A stretch of 53,618 nt of DNA from Sulfitobacter delicatus (GTDB lineage: Bacteria > Pseudomonadota > Alphaproteobacteria > Rhodobacterales > Rhodobacteraceae), in NCBI RefSeq assembly GCF_900102535.1, contig NZ_FNBP01000015.1, positions 1 to 53,618 on the forward strand, read 5' to 3'. The translations under genes and the position numbers were made by a program. Positions 7,776 through 15,997 of the stretch are shown piece by piece; position 1 is the first letter of the stretch; every line of letters starts with the position of its first letter. Below the pieces are notes generated by a model. The model made no database searches, was not told where the DNA came from, and was given only the letters and a program-made list of their open reading frames with translations.

Positions 7776-8945
7776 TCAGTAGGGCAGCCCGACATAATTC
7801 TGCGCCATCGCCAGTTGTGCCGCCTCGTTGGATCGCAAGAAATCCAGTTCTGCAATCTGCATTTTCAGGTCGAAAGGCGATTGATCCGGATAGCGGTGCA
7901 AGAGCGAGGAGAACCACCAAGAGAACCGCTCGACCTTCCACACGCGGCGGAGGGCATTCGCCGAATAGCCGTCGATCCCCGCCGGATCCTTGTCTCGGTA
8001 ATAGGACTTGAGACCCTGAAACAGGTAGTGCACGTCCGAAGCTGCGGTGTTCAGCCCCTTGGCGCCGGTGGGCGGCACGATATGCGCAGCATCTCCGCAA
8101 AGAAACAGCCGCCCCCACCGCATCGGCTCGGTCACCAGCGAGCGCAGCGGTGCGATGCTCTTTTCAATCGAGGGGCCCGTGACCAGCTTTGCCGCCATAT
8201 CTGTCGGGATCCGACGTTTCAGTTCCTCCCAAAAGGCCGCATCGGTCCAGTCTGCTGGTGTCTCGCTCAGCGAACATTGAATGTAATAGCGGCTGAGGTG
8301 GTCATTGCGCATGGAGCAGAGCGCAAAGCCCCGCTCGGAATTAGCGTAGATCAATTCGTCATGCACCGGAGGGGTCTCGCTCAGCACGCCCAGCCAGCCG
8401 AAGGGGTAAATCTTCTCGTACTCGCGGCGCACGCTCAGGGGGATCGCCTGACGGCTTACCCCATGGAACCCGTCGCAGCCGGCGATGAAATCGCAGTCAA
8501 TGCGGTGGGCTTCGCCGTCTTTGTCGTAGGTGACAAAAGGCGCGTCTTCGTCGGCGCCGTGGATCTGCACGTTTTCGACCTCAAACACGATCTCCCCGCC
8601 CGCCCGCTCCCGCGCGTCATAGAGGTCTCGTGTAACCTCGGTCTGGCCGTAAACCACCACCGAGGCGTCGACCAATCCTTTGAAGTCGACGCGGAAGGTC
8701 TCATCGCCGTAAGACAGCAGCGCGCCGTCATGCACATGGCCTTCGGCATGGAGCCGGTCGGCGCAACCTGCCTCCTCCAACATGCCGACGAGACCTTGCT
8801 CCAGCACACCCGCGCGGATACGGCCCAGCACATAGTCCTTAGTCTTGCGTTCCAGCACGACGCTGTCGATGCCGACGGTGCTAAGCAATTGTGACAAGAG
8901 CAGCCCAGACGGTCCGCCGCCGATGATCGCCACTTGGGTTTTCAT
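7776..8945 (-). CDS. pobA: 4-hydroxybenzoate 3-monooxygenase
   Basis: 389-residue FAD monooxygenase that converts 4-hydroxybenzoate to protocatechuate with NAD(P)H and oxygen. Length matches the Pseudomonas enzyme family closely. Visible are the FAD fold at the start (VAIIGGGPSGLLLSQLL), LGRIRAGVLEQGLV, the DG motif around CDFIAGCDGFHGVSR, and the second FAD motif GDAAHIVPPTGAKGLN. A purine-rich site (GGGGAGGGG) precedes the ATG. Its product would feed PcaHG and later PcaC; only pcaC is adjacent. No divergent pobR-type activator is seen, so control must come from elsewhere or by readthrough from the operon ending at 9038. Confidence 0.96.
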   Translation of the reverse strand: MKTQVAIIGGGPSGLLLSQLLSTVGIDSVVLERKTKDYVLGRIRAGVLEQGLVGMLEEAGCADRLHAEGHVHDGALLSYGDETFRVDFKGLVDASVVVYGQTEVTRDLYDARERAGGEIVFEVENVQIHGADEDAPFVTYDKDGEAHRIDCDFIAGCDGFHGVSRQAIPLSVRREYEKIYPFGWLGVLSETPPVHDELIYANSERGFALCSMRNDHLSRYYIQCSLSETPADWTDAAFWEELKRRIPTDMAAKLVTGPSIEKSIAPLRSLVTEPMRWGRLFLCGDAAHIVPPTGAKGLNTAASDVHYLFQGLKSYYRDKDPAGIDGYSANALRRVWKVERFSWWFSSLLHRYPDQSPFDLKMQIAELDFLRSNEAAQLAMAQNYVGLPY

Positions 8946-9037
8946 CCACCCCTCCCCTTCTTGCGCGGAGCATCACATGATGCGGCGATTAAAAACAACG
9001 GGTTCCTGCCGAATGGCTCCCATCCGTACCGTGACGG

Positions 9038-9997
9038 TCACAGTTGATCTGGCGGCACATCGCCGCGAAAGAAATGGTCGAGGTTGTCGAGCGCCTTGAA
9101 CCCCATCGCGTCGCGGGTCTTGACGGTTGCACTGCCAACATGCGGCATCATCATCACATTCTCATGCGCCGCGAAACGTGGATTGCCACCCGGCTCGTTC
9201 ACAAAACAATCCAGCCCCGCCGCGCCGATCTGGCCGGTTTCGAGCGCTTCGAGCAATGCGTCTTCGTCGATCAGATTGCCGCGGGCCGTGTTCACGACGA
9301 CCGCCCCACGCGGCAGACGAGCCAGCCGTGCCGCGTTCATCAACCCGGTCGTCTCAGGGGTCGCGGGGCAATGGAGCGAGAGGAAGTCCGATACCGCGAG
9401 GAGGTCATCAAGCTCGTCGTGGTAGATCGCGCCCTGCTCCTCTTCAACGCATAACCGGCGGCGGTTGTGATAATGGATTTCCATGTCAAAGCCGCGCGCC
9501 TTGCGGGCAAAGGCTTGCCCCACGCCACCCATACCGACAACCCCCAAACGCGCGCCGGACAATTGTTTGCCGACCAGCAGCGCAGGCGACCATGACTGCC
9601 ACTCACCCGAGCGCACAATCCGGTCCCCCGCCACCGCGTGCCGGGCCGCGCCGAGCATCAGCATCATCGCCAGTTCCGAGGTCGCGTCCGACAGCACGCC
9701 GGGGGTATTGGTCACTGTGATGCCGCGTGCCTTCAACGCTTTCAGATCGCAGTGATCGACGCCAACGGAATGGTTCGCGATGATCTTAAGCCGAGGGTCC
9801 AGTTGCGCCACAACCTCAGCCGTGAAATGCTCTGAATGGCAGGGGATCATTCCATCCACCCGCGCGCTCATCGCGATAATGTCTTCGGCGCTGCCGGGCT
9901 TATCAGCTGCATCCCAGATCACCTCGTAATCCCGCTGCGCGCGCGCCAGTGTGGCGTCGGATAGTTTGCGGCTGATCCAGATGACGGGCTTGGCCAC
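9038..9997 (-). CDS. D-2-hydroxyacid dehydrogenase (GRHPR-like, NADP type)
   Basis: 319-residue cytoplasmic oxidoreductase that interconverts 2-oxo acids and D-2-hydroxy acids, probably glyoxylate or hydroxypyruvate class. The nucleotide fold shows GVVGMGGVGQAFARKA with Arg residues after the second strand (HYHNRRR), suggesting NADP(H). Catalytic residues are the Arg in VNTARGNLIDE, the Glu in CFVNEPGGNP and the His in MMPHVGSAT. The start is GTG at 9997, just three bases after the stop of the 53-residue membrane protein, so translation is probably coupled. It is the last gene of the TRAP-amidase operon and may act on an acid released by the amidase (inference). Confidence 0.93.
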   Translation of the reverse strand: MAKPVIWISRKLSDATLARAQRDYEVIWDAADKPGSAEDIIAMSARVDGMIPCHSEHFTAEVVAQLDPRLKIIANHSVGVDHCDLKALKARGITVTNTPGVLSDATSELAMMLMLGAARHAVAGDRIVRSGEWQSWSPALLVGKQLSGARLGVVGMGGVGQAFARKARGFDMEIHYHNRRRLCVEEEQGAIYHDELDDLLAVSDFLSLHCPATPETTGLMNAARLARLPRGAVVVNTARGNLIDEDALLEALETGQIGAAGLDCFVNEPGGNPRFAAHENVMMMPHVGSATVKTRDAMGFKALDNLDHFFRGDVPPDQL

Positions 9998-10000
9998 GGG

Positions 10001-10162
10001 CTAGTCTTTCTTGTTCTTTGACGAAGTGAAAAAGTCGTAAGCCACGAAAGCCAATGTGATCGCGATGATGATGATCAGGTCAATGCTGGGCACCTCAAAG
10101 GCGAGGATCAGCAGAAAGACCGCGATGGCGGCGAAAGCCAGAAGGGCCAGAAAGCGGTTCAT
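10001..10162 (-). CDS. Small membrane protein in the TRAP-amidase operon
   Basis: 53 residues beginning MNRFLALLAFAAIAVFLLIL, with two hydrophobic helices (about residues 3-21 and 26-44) and a Lys-rich cytoplasmic-looking end (SSKNKKD). GAGGG lies seven bases before the ATG. It sits 10 bp after the amidase stop and 3 bp before the dehydrogenase GTG. Both close spacings and the ribosome site argue it is real. No family is recognised. A role as a small accessory membrane protein is a guess. Confidence 0.72.
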   Translation of the reverse strand: MNRFLALLAFAAIAVFLLILAFEVPSIDLIIIIAITLAFVAYDFFTSSKNKKD

Positions 10163-10172
10163 GTCTTATCCC

Positions 10173-11528
10173 TCATTGTGATGTCCCATCTGCCCAGTTG
10201 AACAGCCATTGCGCGCTGCGCATAAGGCGGCCGTCGTTGCCTTTGGTCCCGACCAGTTGCACCCCCATCGGCAGCCCCTCTTCCGAGGTCAGCAGCGGCA
10301 GCGTGATGCAGGGCGTGCCGCAAAGCGTCCAAAGCCCGTTGAAGATCGGGTCGCCCGTGCTGTCGAGGCCGCGTGGGGCGGGGCCGGTTGCAGCGGGGCA
10401 AAGGATCGCGTCACAGCGCGTCAGCATTTCCTCCAGCGCGGCGTTTAGTAGTTTAGGGTAGTCCAGCGCGGACTGGTAATCGCGCGCCGGGACGGCGTTG
10501 CCCTGCTCAATCGCGGCGCGGACTTCGGGGCCGAGTTGGTCCGCTGTGTCGCGCTGATAGGGGAAATAGTGATAGGCCATTTCCGCCAGGTTGATCACCT
10601 TACGCTGCGCGGCGGCGGCATCAAATACAGGCGGTAAAGGCATTTCAAAGGCTTGATCGCCAAGCGCTGCGACCAGTTCGTCGAAGGCCGCGTGAAGCTG
10701 AGGATTGGCATCTTCCCACCCCGGCGGGCGGACAAAGCCAAAGACCGGCGGGATGGGCGGCGCGGTTGTCGCCTGCGCGAACAATGCGGGCGCCGGGGCG
10801 AGTTCGGTCGCGCTGTCTTCGGGGTCGTGGCCAAATAGCACCTCGGCCAAAAGCGCGGCACCCGTAGGATCACTGGCGAAGACCCCTATCGTATCGAGCG
10901 AAGGCGATTGCGTGAGCACCCCGCGACGCGGGATTGCGCCAAAGCTGGGCTTGAACCCGGTAACGCCGCAATATGACGCAGGCCGGATGACCGAACCGCC
11001 GGTTTGCGTGCCAATCGCCAGCGGCACCATTCCGTCTGCCACAGCCGCCGCCGAACCTTGCGAGGAGCCACCCGGCGTATGCGCAAGGTTATGTGGGTTA
11101 GCGGTCTTTCCCGGGTCCATGAAGGCAAGCTCGGTCGTGACCGTCTTGCCCATGATAATCGCCCCCTCCTGCTTGAGCCGCTCAACGATAAAGGCATCGC
11201 GCAGCGGCACCCGATCCTTGTCACGCGCCGTGCCGTTCTCCGTCGGTATGCCTTTGGTATCGATCACGTCTTTCAGACCCACTGGCAAGCCATGCAACCG
11301 GCCCAAAGGGCGGCCCGCGCGTCGGTAACTGTCCAGCGTCCGAGCCTGAGCGCGGGCGAAGTCCGGATCGAACCACGCCCATGCGCCCACCTCGGCTTCA
11401 CGCGCCTCAATACGGGCGATGCAACTTTCTACCAGCGTCAGCGCGTCCAACGCGCCAGAGGCCAGCCGGTCGCGCAACTCGGCCACCGTAAGCGGCGCAC
11501 TCGCCGTCATCTGTGGCTCAGCCCCCAT
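10173..11528 (-). CDS. Amidase (amidase-signature family)
   Basis: Amidase-signature hydrolase of 451 residues from this start, cleaving carboxamides to acid and ammonia. The Ser-cisSer-Lys catalytic set is visible: Lys in LPVGLKDVIDT, cis-Ser in TPGGSSQGSAAA and the nucleophilic Ser in IGTQTGGSVIRPAS. The C-terminal region (PAATGPAPRGL and FNGLWTLCGTPCITLP) is typical of the family. Two starts are plausible: ATG 11528, overlapping the dctM end with GGAGG six bases upstream, and ATG 11510 (MTASAPLTVAEL), which matches the usual N-terminus better. It is embedded in a TRAP transporter operon, suggesting the imported compound or a breakdown product is an amide. The substrate is unknown. Confidence 0.93.
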   Translation of the reverse strand: MGAEPQMTASAPLTVAELRDRLASGALDALTLVESCIARIEAREAEVGAWAWFDPDFARAQARTLDSYRRAGRPLGRLHGLPVGLKDVIDTKGIPTENGTARDKDRVPLRDAFIVERLKQEGAIIMGKTVTTELAFMDPGKTANPHNLAHTPGGSSQGSAAAVADGMVPLAIGTQTGGSVIRPASYCGVTGFKPSFGAIPRRGVLTQSPSLDTIGVFASDPTGAALLAEVLFGHDPEDSATELAPAPALFAQATTAPPIPPVFGFVRPPGWEDANPQLHAAFDELVAALGDQAFEMPLPPVFDAAAAQRKVINLAEMAYHYFPYQRDTADQLGPEVRAAIEQGNAVPARDYQSALDYPKLLNAALEEMLTRCDAILCPAATGPAPRGLDSTGDPIFNGLWTLCGTPCITLPLLTSEEGLPMGVQLVGTKGNDGRLMRSAQWLFNWADGTSQ

Positions 11529-12936
11529 AGAACACCTCCGGCAGGTAGAAGACGATCTGCGGGAAGACATACATCAGCACCATCGACAGGATGACGCAGA
11601 ACAAGAAGGGCATGACCCCCGCGAAGATCTGTGTCAGCCGCAGTTCGGGTGGCGCGATGCCTTTGAGGTAATAGGCCGACATGGCCATAGGCGGCGTTAA
11701 GAAACTGGTTTGCAGGTTCAGTGCCACAAGGATGCCAAAGAACAGCGGATCAATCTCAAACACTGCAAGCAGCGGTAAGAAGATCGGCACGAAGATGATG
11801 ATGATTTCGGACCATTCCAGCGGCCAGCCCAGCAGGAAGATGATCAACTGCGCGAGGATCAGGAACATGATCGGCGAGAGGTTCAGCGACTGCACGAACT
11901 CAGAGATCACATGCTCGCCACCGAGGTAGGAAAACACCGCCGAGAATGTGTAGGAGCCGACGAAAAGCCAGCACACCATCGCCGTGGTCCGCACCGTCAG
12001 ATAGACGCTTTCGCGCATCCGCTGCCACGTCATTGCGCGGTAGATGAAAGCGAGGAAGATGCCGCCAAGCGCACCGATTGAGGCTGCCTCGGTCGGGGTG
12101 GCTAGGCCGAAAAGGATCGACCCTAGCACCGCGAAGATAAGGAAGGCGAGCGGCAAGAAGGATGTTGCGATCATCAAGAGCAGCTTGCCCATCGGCATAT
12201 CCGGCACCTCATCCGCCGTAGGTCGCGGAGCGGAAGACGGCTGCAAGAGCGACCGACCGATGATGTAGATCAGATAGAGCCCGACCAAGGTCAGCCCCGG
12301 CAGCAGGGCGGCTGCATAAAGGCGCACGATGGAGACGTTGGTTGCCGCCGCATAGACGATCAGCATGATCGACGGGGGGATCAGGATGCCCAGCGTGCCG
12401 CCCGCACAGATGATGCCCGCCGCGAAGGACGGATCATAGCGCGCCTTCAACATCGCAGGCAGCGCCAGCAAGCCCATCAGAGTCACAACCGCGCCGACGA
12501 TCCCGGTGGCGGTGGCGAAAAGCGCGCAGGTGATCAGCGCTGCGACCCCCATGGAGCCGGGGATGTTTTTTGAGGCGATGTTAAGCGTGGTGAACAGACG
12601 GTCCACGATGTTCGACCGCTCGACGATATAGCCCATGAAGAGGAACAGCGGCACGGCGGTTAGCACTTCGTTCGACATCACCGTGAAGGTCTGGTTCACA
12701 AATAGGTCGAATATTCGGTTGTTGAAAAACCCGTCTATCCAAGTGGACCATTGCTCCCACGGCCCGGCGGTTTCCTCCAACCGGTCAAAGCTGCGCCACA
12801 TACGGCGCGCGTCGAAATAGGCGTAGTAGCCAAAGCCGATGCCCATCGCCATCAGCGTGAAAGCAATCGGAAAGCCCAGAAAAACAAAGACGATGAACAG
12901 CCCAAGCATCATCAGGGCGATTTGCGGATCAGTCAT
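11518..12936 (-). CDS. dctM: TRAP transporter large permease (DctM)
   Basis: 472-residue inner-membrane protein of the DctM family with about twelve hydrophobic helices, the ion-coupled channel of a tripartite periplasmic transporter. Typical segments include LMMLGLFIVFVFLGFPIAF at the start, AGGTLGILIPPSIMLIVYAA (the conserved GILIPPS loop) and NLQTSFLTPPMAMSAYYLKG near the end. It is somewhat longer than many DctM proteins because of an insertion after helix 2 (MWRSFDRLEETAGPWEQW), as in the TRAP group that takes up 2-oxo acids and related compounds. It overlaps dctQ by 4 bp (ATGA). Confidence 0.95.
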   Translation of the reverse strand: MTDPQIALMMLGLFIVFVFLGFPIAFTLMAMGIGFGYYAYFDARRMWRSFDRLEETAGPWEQWSTWIDGFFNNRIFDLFVNQTFTVMSNEVLTAVPLFLFMGYIVERSNIVDRLFTTLNIASKNIPGSMGVAALITCALFATATGIVGAVVTLMGLLALPAMLKARYDPSFAAGIICAGGTLGILIPPSIMLIVYAAATNVSIVRLYAAALLPGLTLVGLYLIYIIGRSLLQPSSAPRPTADEVPDMPMGKLLLMIATSFLPLAFLIFAVLGSILFGLATPTEAASIGALGGIFLAFIYRAMTWQRMRESVYLTVRTTAMVCWLFVGSYTFSAVFSYLGGEHVISEFVQSLNLSPIMFLILAQLIIFLLGWPLEWSEIIIIFVPIFLPLLAVFEIDPLFFGILVALNLQTSFLTPPMAMSAYYLKGIAPPELRLTQIFAGVMPFLFCVILSMVLMYVFPQIVFYLPEVFYGG

Positions 12937-13517
12937 GTGAGATGGCCCTTTTCGGCCTTGTTGGCTTCGCGCATCATGAGGTCTTCGGTCTCAAAGACGT
13001 CTTCCTCGGCTTCGAGCCAGTAGTTTGAACGTATGGCGATAAGACAGCGGCAAACTTGCGCGATGCCCTGAATGAACAGCAGTATTCCCGCCGCCACGAT
13101 GACCGCCTTGAATTGGTAGATCGGCACGCCCGCCGGACTGTTGACCGAAACTTCGCCATAGGACCAAGAGCGCGCGGCGTATTTCCAACCCGCGAGGATC
13201 AGCGCTGTGACGCCCGGGAAAAAGAAGATGATGTAGAGCACCAAATCAATCATCCCCTGCGTTCGCGGCTGGAACAGACGGTAGAGGAAATCGCCCCGCA
13301 CATGCCCCCCGCGAGACAGCGTATAGGCCCCGCCCATCATAAAGAGCGTACCATACATGATGAACGACACGTCCAAGGCCCAGGCGGTTGGATTGTTCAG
13401 CACATAGCGCACAAAAACCTCATAGCCCGTGCCGATGGACATCAGCAGAATGAGCCAGGCAAAGGCCTTGCCGAACCAAGCGGAGAGGTTATCGGCGAAC
13501 CGAATGAATGAAATCAT
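12933..13517 (-). CDS. dctQ: TRAP transporter small permease (DctQ)
   Basis: 194-residue inner-membrane protein with four hydrophobic helices, the small subunit that forms the membrane complex with DctM. Family features: WLILLMSIGTGYEVFVRYVL (the VRY after helix 1), NPTAWALDVSFIMYGTLFMM and YTLSRGGHVRGDFLY. A charged C-terminal tail of about 40 residues ends in the overlap with dctM. GGGGA precedes the ATG. It is separated from dctP by 74 bp containing a strong hairpin, so it is probably made at lower level than the binding protein. Confidence 0.94.
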   Translation of the reverse strand: MISFIRFADNLSAWFGKAFAWLILLMSIGTGYEVFVRYVLNNPTAWALDVSFIMYGTLFMMGGAYTLSRGGHVRGDFLYRLFQPRTQGMIDLVLYIIFFFPGVTALILAGWKYAARSWSYGEVSVNSPAGVPIYQFKAVIVAAGILLFIQGIAQVCRCLIAIRSNYWLEAEEDVFETEDLMMREANKAEKGHLT

Positions 13518-13539
13518 GATGTCCCCAGTGTCTCGCAGA

Positions 13540-13567
13540 ACCCCCGGCGCGCGGCGGCGCCGGGGGT
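13540..13567 (-). terminator. GC-rich hairpin between dctP and dctQ (attenuator)
   Basis: ACCCCCGGCG (13540-13549) and CGCCGGGGGT (13558-13567) form a perfect 10-bp stem with an 8-base loop. It lies just after the dctP stop and 22 bp before dctQ. No T-run follows on the minus strand, so partial termination or protection of the dctP transcript from 3' decay is more likely than full termination. This would keep the binding protein in excess over the permeases. Confidence 0.65.
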
Positions 13568-13591
13568 CTTATTGCTTTTGGGTTTGCGTGA

Positions 13592-14722
13592 TCAGAGCTT
13601 GATCTTGCCGGGGAAGTAATGCTCGTAAGCAAGACCGTAATCCGGCGAGTTCATCAGCTCATAATAGGCCACGCGGTCGACCCATTCACGCTGGCTGTCG
13701 AGCGTCTTTTTCATGAAGGGATCAGATTCCAGCTCAGGGATCAGTTCGTCCCATGCTTTCAGCTGCGCATCGAGAATCTCTTTCGATGTGCGCTTCACAC
13801 TGACGCCGGCTTCGTTCTGCAGGAACTGCAGGTCCGCCGAATAGCGGTTCATCGCCTTAGCCGTGTTCGCGGTCGACACAGCCTCAACACCGTATTTCAG
13901 GATCGCCTGCAGATCGGAGTCGAGGTCCTCGAAGAACATCTTGGAGAACAGGAATTCAAAGCTCTCGGACGCCTGGTGGTAAGACGACAGGTAGTAGTTC
14001 TTGGCCACGTCTTGCGCGCCGAAGTCTTTGTCCGACGAGGGGTTGTTGAACTCAAAGGCGTCGATCACGCCGCGTTCCATCGCGGGCACAATTTCGCCGC
14101 CCGGCAACTGCGCCACGGACATGCCCAGCTTCGCCATCAGATCGGCGGCGAGGCCCACGGTGCGGTACTTGAAGCCCTGCAGGTCGTCGACCGTGTTGAC
14201 CTCTTCCTTGAACCAGCCAAAGGGCTGCGCGAACATCGGGAAGCCCATGTAGCCGACAACGTCGAGGCCCATGATGTCTTGCGTCAGCTCGTTGTAGAGC
14301 TCCTGACCGCCGCCCTCATAGAACCACGACAGCATGGTGGTGGCAGAACCGCCGAAGACGGGCCCTGTGCCAAAGAGCGAAGCCGCTTTGTTCTTGCCGT
14401 ACCAATAGACGGGCACGGAGTGTGCGGCGTCGATCAGACCATCGTTGACGGCATCAAGCACTTGGAACGCGGCAACCACGGCACCTGCGGGCAGCACGTC
14501 GACCTTAAGACGCCCTCCCGACATCTCCTCCACACGGGTCGCATAGTCGCGGGCAAAGTCCTGCCAGATGTTTGCATCGTTCCAAGACGTCTGCATTTTG
14601 ATGACGATCGGTGCCTGTGCCAGCACGGCTGGTGCGGCGAGCATGCTCCCAGTAGCCGCCCCCCCAGCAAGTGCAGACTTCGTCAGAAACGAACGTCGGT
14701 TGAACTTCTTAGTATCAGTCAT
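13592..14722 (-). CDS. dctP: TRAP transporter substrate-binding protein (DctP, TakP-like)
   Basis: 376-residue periplasmic binding protein. It starts with a twin-arginine signal (FNRRSFLTKSALAGG, with an Ala-rich cut region ending VLAQA), so it may be exported folded by Tat. The mature part has the DctP fold with GRLKVDVLPAGAVV, the ligand-contact region YRTVGLAADLMAKLG and AFEFNNPSSDKDFG. Those features resemble the alpha-keto-acid binder TakP of Rhodobacter sphaeroides, so a 2-oxo acid or similar organic acid is a reasonable ligand guess. GGGAGGAG lies before the ATG. It is the first gene of the operon dctPQM-amidase-membrane protein-dehydrogenase. Confidence 0.94.
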   Translation of the reverse strand: MTDTKKFNRRSFLTKSALAGGAATGSMLAAPAVLAQAPIVIKMQTSWNDANIWQDFARDYATRVEEMSGGRLKVDVLPAGAVVAAFQVLDAVNDGLIDAAHSVPVYWYGKNKAASLFGTGPVFGGSATTMLSWFYEGGGQELYNELTQDIMGLDVVGYMGFPMFAQPFGWFKEEVNTVDDLQGFKYRTVGLAADLMAKLGMSVAQLPGGEIVPAMERGVIDAFEFNNPSSDKDFGAQDVAKNYYLSSYHQASESFEFLFSKMFFEDLDSDLQAILKYGVEAVSTANTAKAMNRYSADLQFLQNEAGVSVKRTSKEILDAQLKAWDELIPELESDPFMKKTLDSQREWVDRVAYYELMNSPDYGLAYEHYFPGKIKL

Positions 14723-14927
14723 GTTGTCTCCTCCCAGAGAGATCGCTCTTTATTGCGTTGAATAATGTTCAGGCGTGGCGATCCGAGATTGAAGACTAAC
14801 CGATTGAGTTCATATGGCAAGATTTGACATTAAGGCGGCAAACCGAGCCTAGTTCGACCTTTACGTTACGCGTGTTTTAAAGGCGCACGGGGCCCTAATT
14901 GCCCAATTTAAACTGCACGTTTGTCCC

Positions 14928-15887
14928 TTATTGCGGCAGCCGTACCCCCATCTCATCAAGCACTCGGTTAACCCTTACGGCGTCGAATGGTGGAACAAGC
15001 GCCGAGGCTTCTGCGCCTTCGAGCCGATCCAGAAACGGTTCGATTCCCTCTCCCGCGTCTAAGGGCGACAGGGGGATGACGTCCTCAGGTGCTTCAGTTC
15101 CGCGCCGTCCAATTTCGAGTTTGCCTGCCCGCAACAGCGCCCAACCGGTTTCACCGGTGAGGTCAATTTCCAATCGCATTTCGCTGTCTGTCCACCCTGC
15201 TTCGACCACGCCAGTCGCACCATTCTCGAACTTGACCAGCCCCGCCCCGTGATCGTCAACCTGCCAACCCAGTGCATTTCCAGTGACGGCATGGGCCGAG
15301 TGGATGGGTCCGATCAGCCACTGCAACGCGTCAATGACATGCACGGCCTCATCCGCGAAACCGCCGTAGCAGGCCAGCGCAGGATCCGTCATCCAGCAGT
15401 CCAGATCGAGCCAATTGGCATAGCCGCCGTCATGCGAGAAACGCATCCTCACGTCTACAATCGTACCGAAAGCACCGGCGCGAAGCATGGCATGTAGGCG
15501 CCGCAAGGCGTCATTCGTGCGAAAGAAATAGCCAGTGTGCAGCGTCAGACCCAGACGTTCCGCCTTTCGGGCGCATCGCTCTGCGGCTTGGGCCGACCCC
15601 GCCAGAGGTTTTTCGGTGAAGACATGCAGCCCGGCCTCAAGCGCGTTTAAAATGTCTTCTTCATGAAAAACGGTCTCACTGCAAACGACAGCCCTGCGAC
15701 ACCCGAGGTCGGCCAATCTCTCTGGATCAGCCGGTTCCGCCTTCAGCGACTTACAAAGTTCATCCCGCCGTTCGGTATCGCGGTCGAAGACATGCGAGAT
15801 GCGCCAGCCCCGCTTTTTAATGTGTTCCAGATGATCCGGCAGATGAACATGGGCGCCGCCGAGCAGAACGAGGGTTTGGTCTATCAT
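14928..15887 (-). CDS. Gfo/Idh/MocA-family NAD(P)-dependent oxidoreductase
   Basis: 319-residue dehydrogenase. The N-terminal nucleotide fold is slightly unusual (TLVLLGGAHVHLPDHLEHIK), with a His-rich turn in place of the common GxGxxG. The family motif TEKPLAGS and the catalytic-region segment GYFFRTNDALRRLHAML are clear, followed by GGFADEAVHVIDALQWL. Members reduce or oxidise sugars, inositols and related polyols; the substrate cannot be read here. The frame opens at GTG 15893, but AGGAG at seven bases fits ATG 15887. It stands alone, divergent from the K+ channel gene, with about 200 bp between it and dctP. Confidence 0.9.
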   Translation of the reverse strand: MIDQTLVLLGGAHVHLPDHLEHIKKRGWRISHVFDRDTERRDELCKSLKAEPADPERLADLGCRRAVVCSETVFHEEDILNALEAGLHVFTEKPLAGSAQAAERCARKAERLGLTLHTGYFFRTNDALRRLHAMLRAGAFGTIVDVRMRFSHDGGYANWLDLDCWMTDPALACYGGFADEAVHVIDALQWLIGPIHSAHAVTGNALGWQVDDHGAGLVKFENGATGVVEAGWTDSEMRLEIDLTGETGWALLRAGKLEIGRRGTEAPEDVIPLSPLDAGEGIEPFLDRLEGAEASALVPPFDAVRVNRVLDEMGVRLPQ

Positions 15888-15997
15888 AGTCACGCTCCTT
15901 TCCGGGTTGCTCCTTGGAATGGAAACGCGAAAAGCCGCGACTTTGATCCGATATGGACCATATGGCTCCCGCGGATTGCTTATGCCATGTTGAAAGA

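Noticed and set aside
7740..8894. 384-residue frame opposite pobA
   Set aside because: Antisense to an unmistakable 4-hydroxybenzoate hydroxylase; its translation has no recognisable domain.
13619..14761. 380-residue frame opposite dctP
   Set aside because: Antisense to a clear TRAP binding protein with Tat signal; no domain seen.
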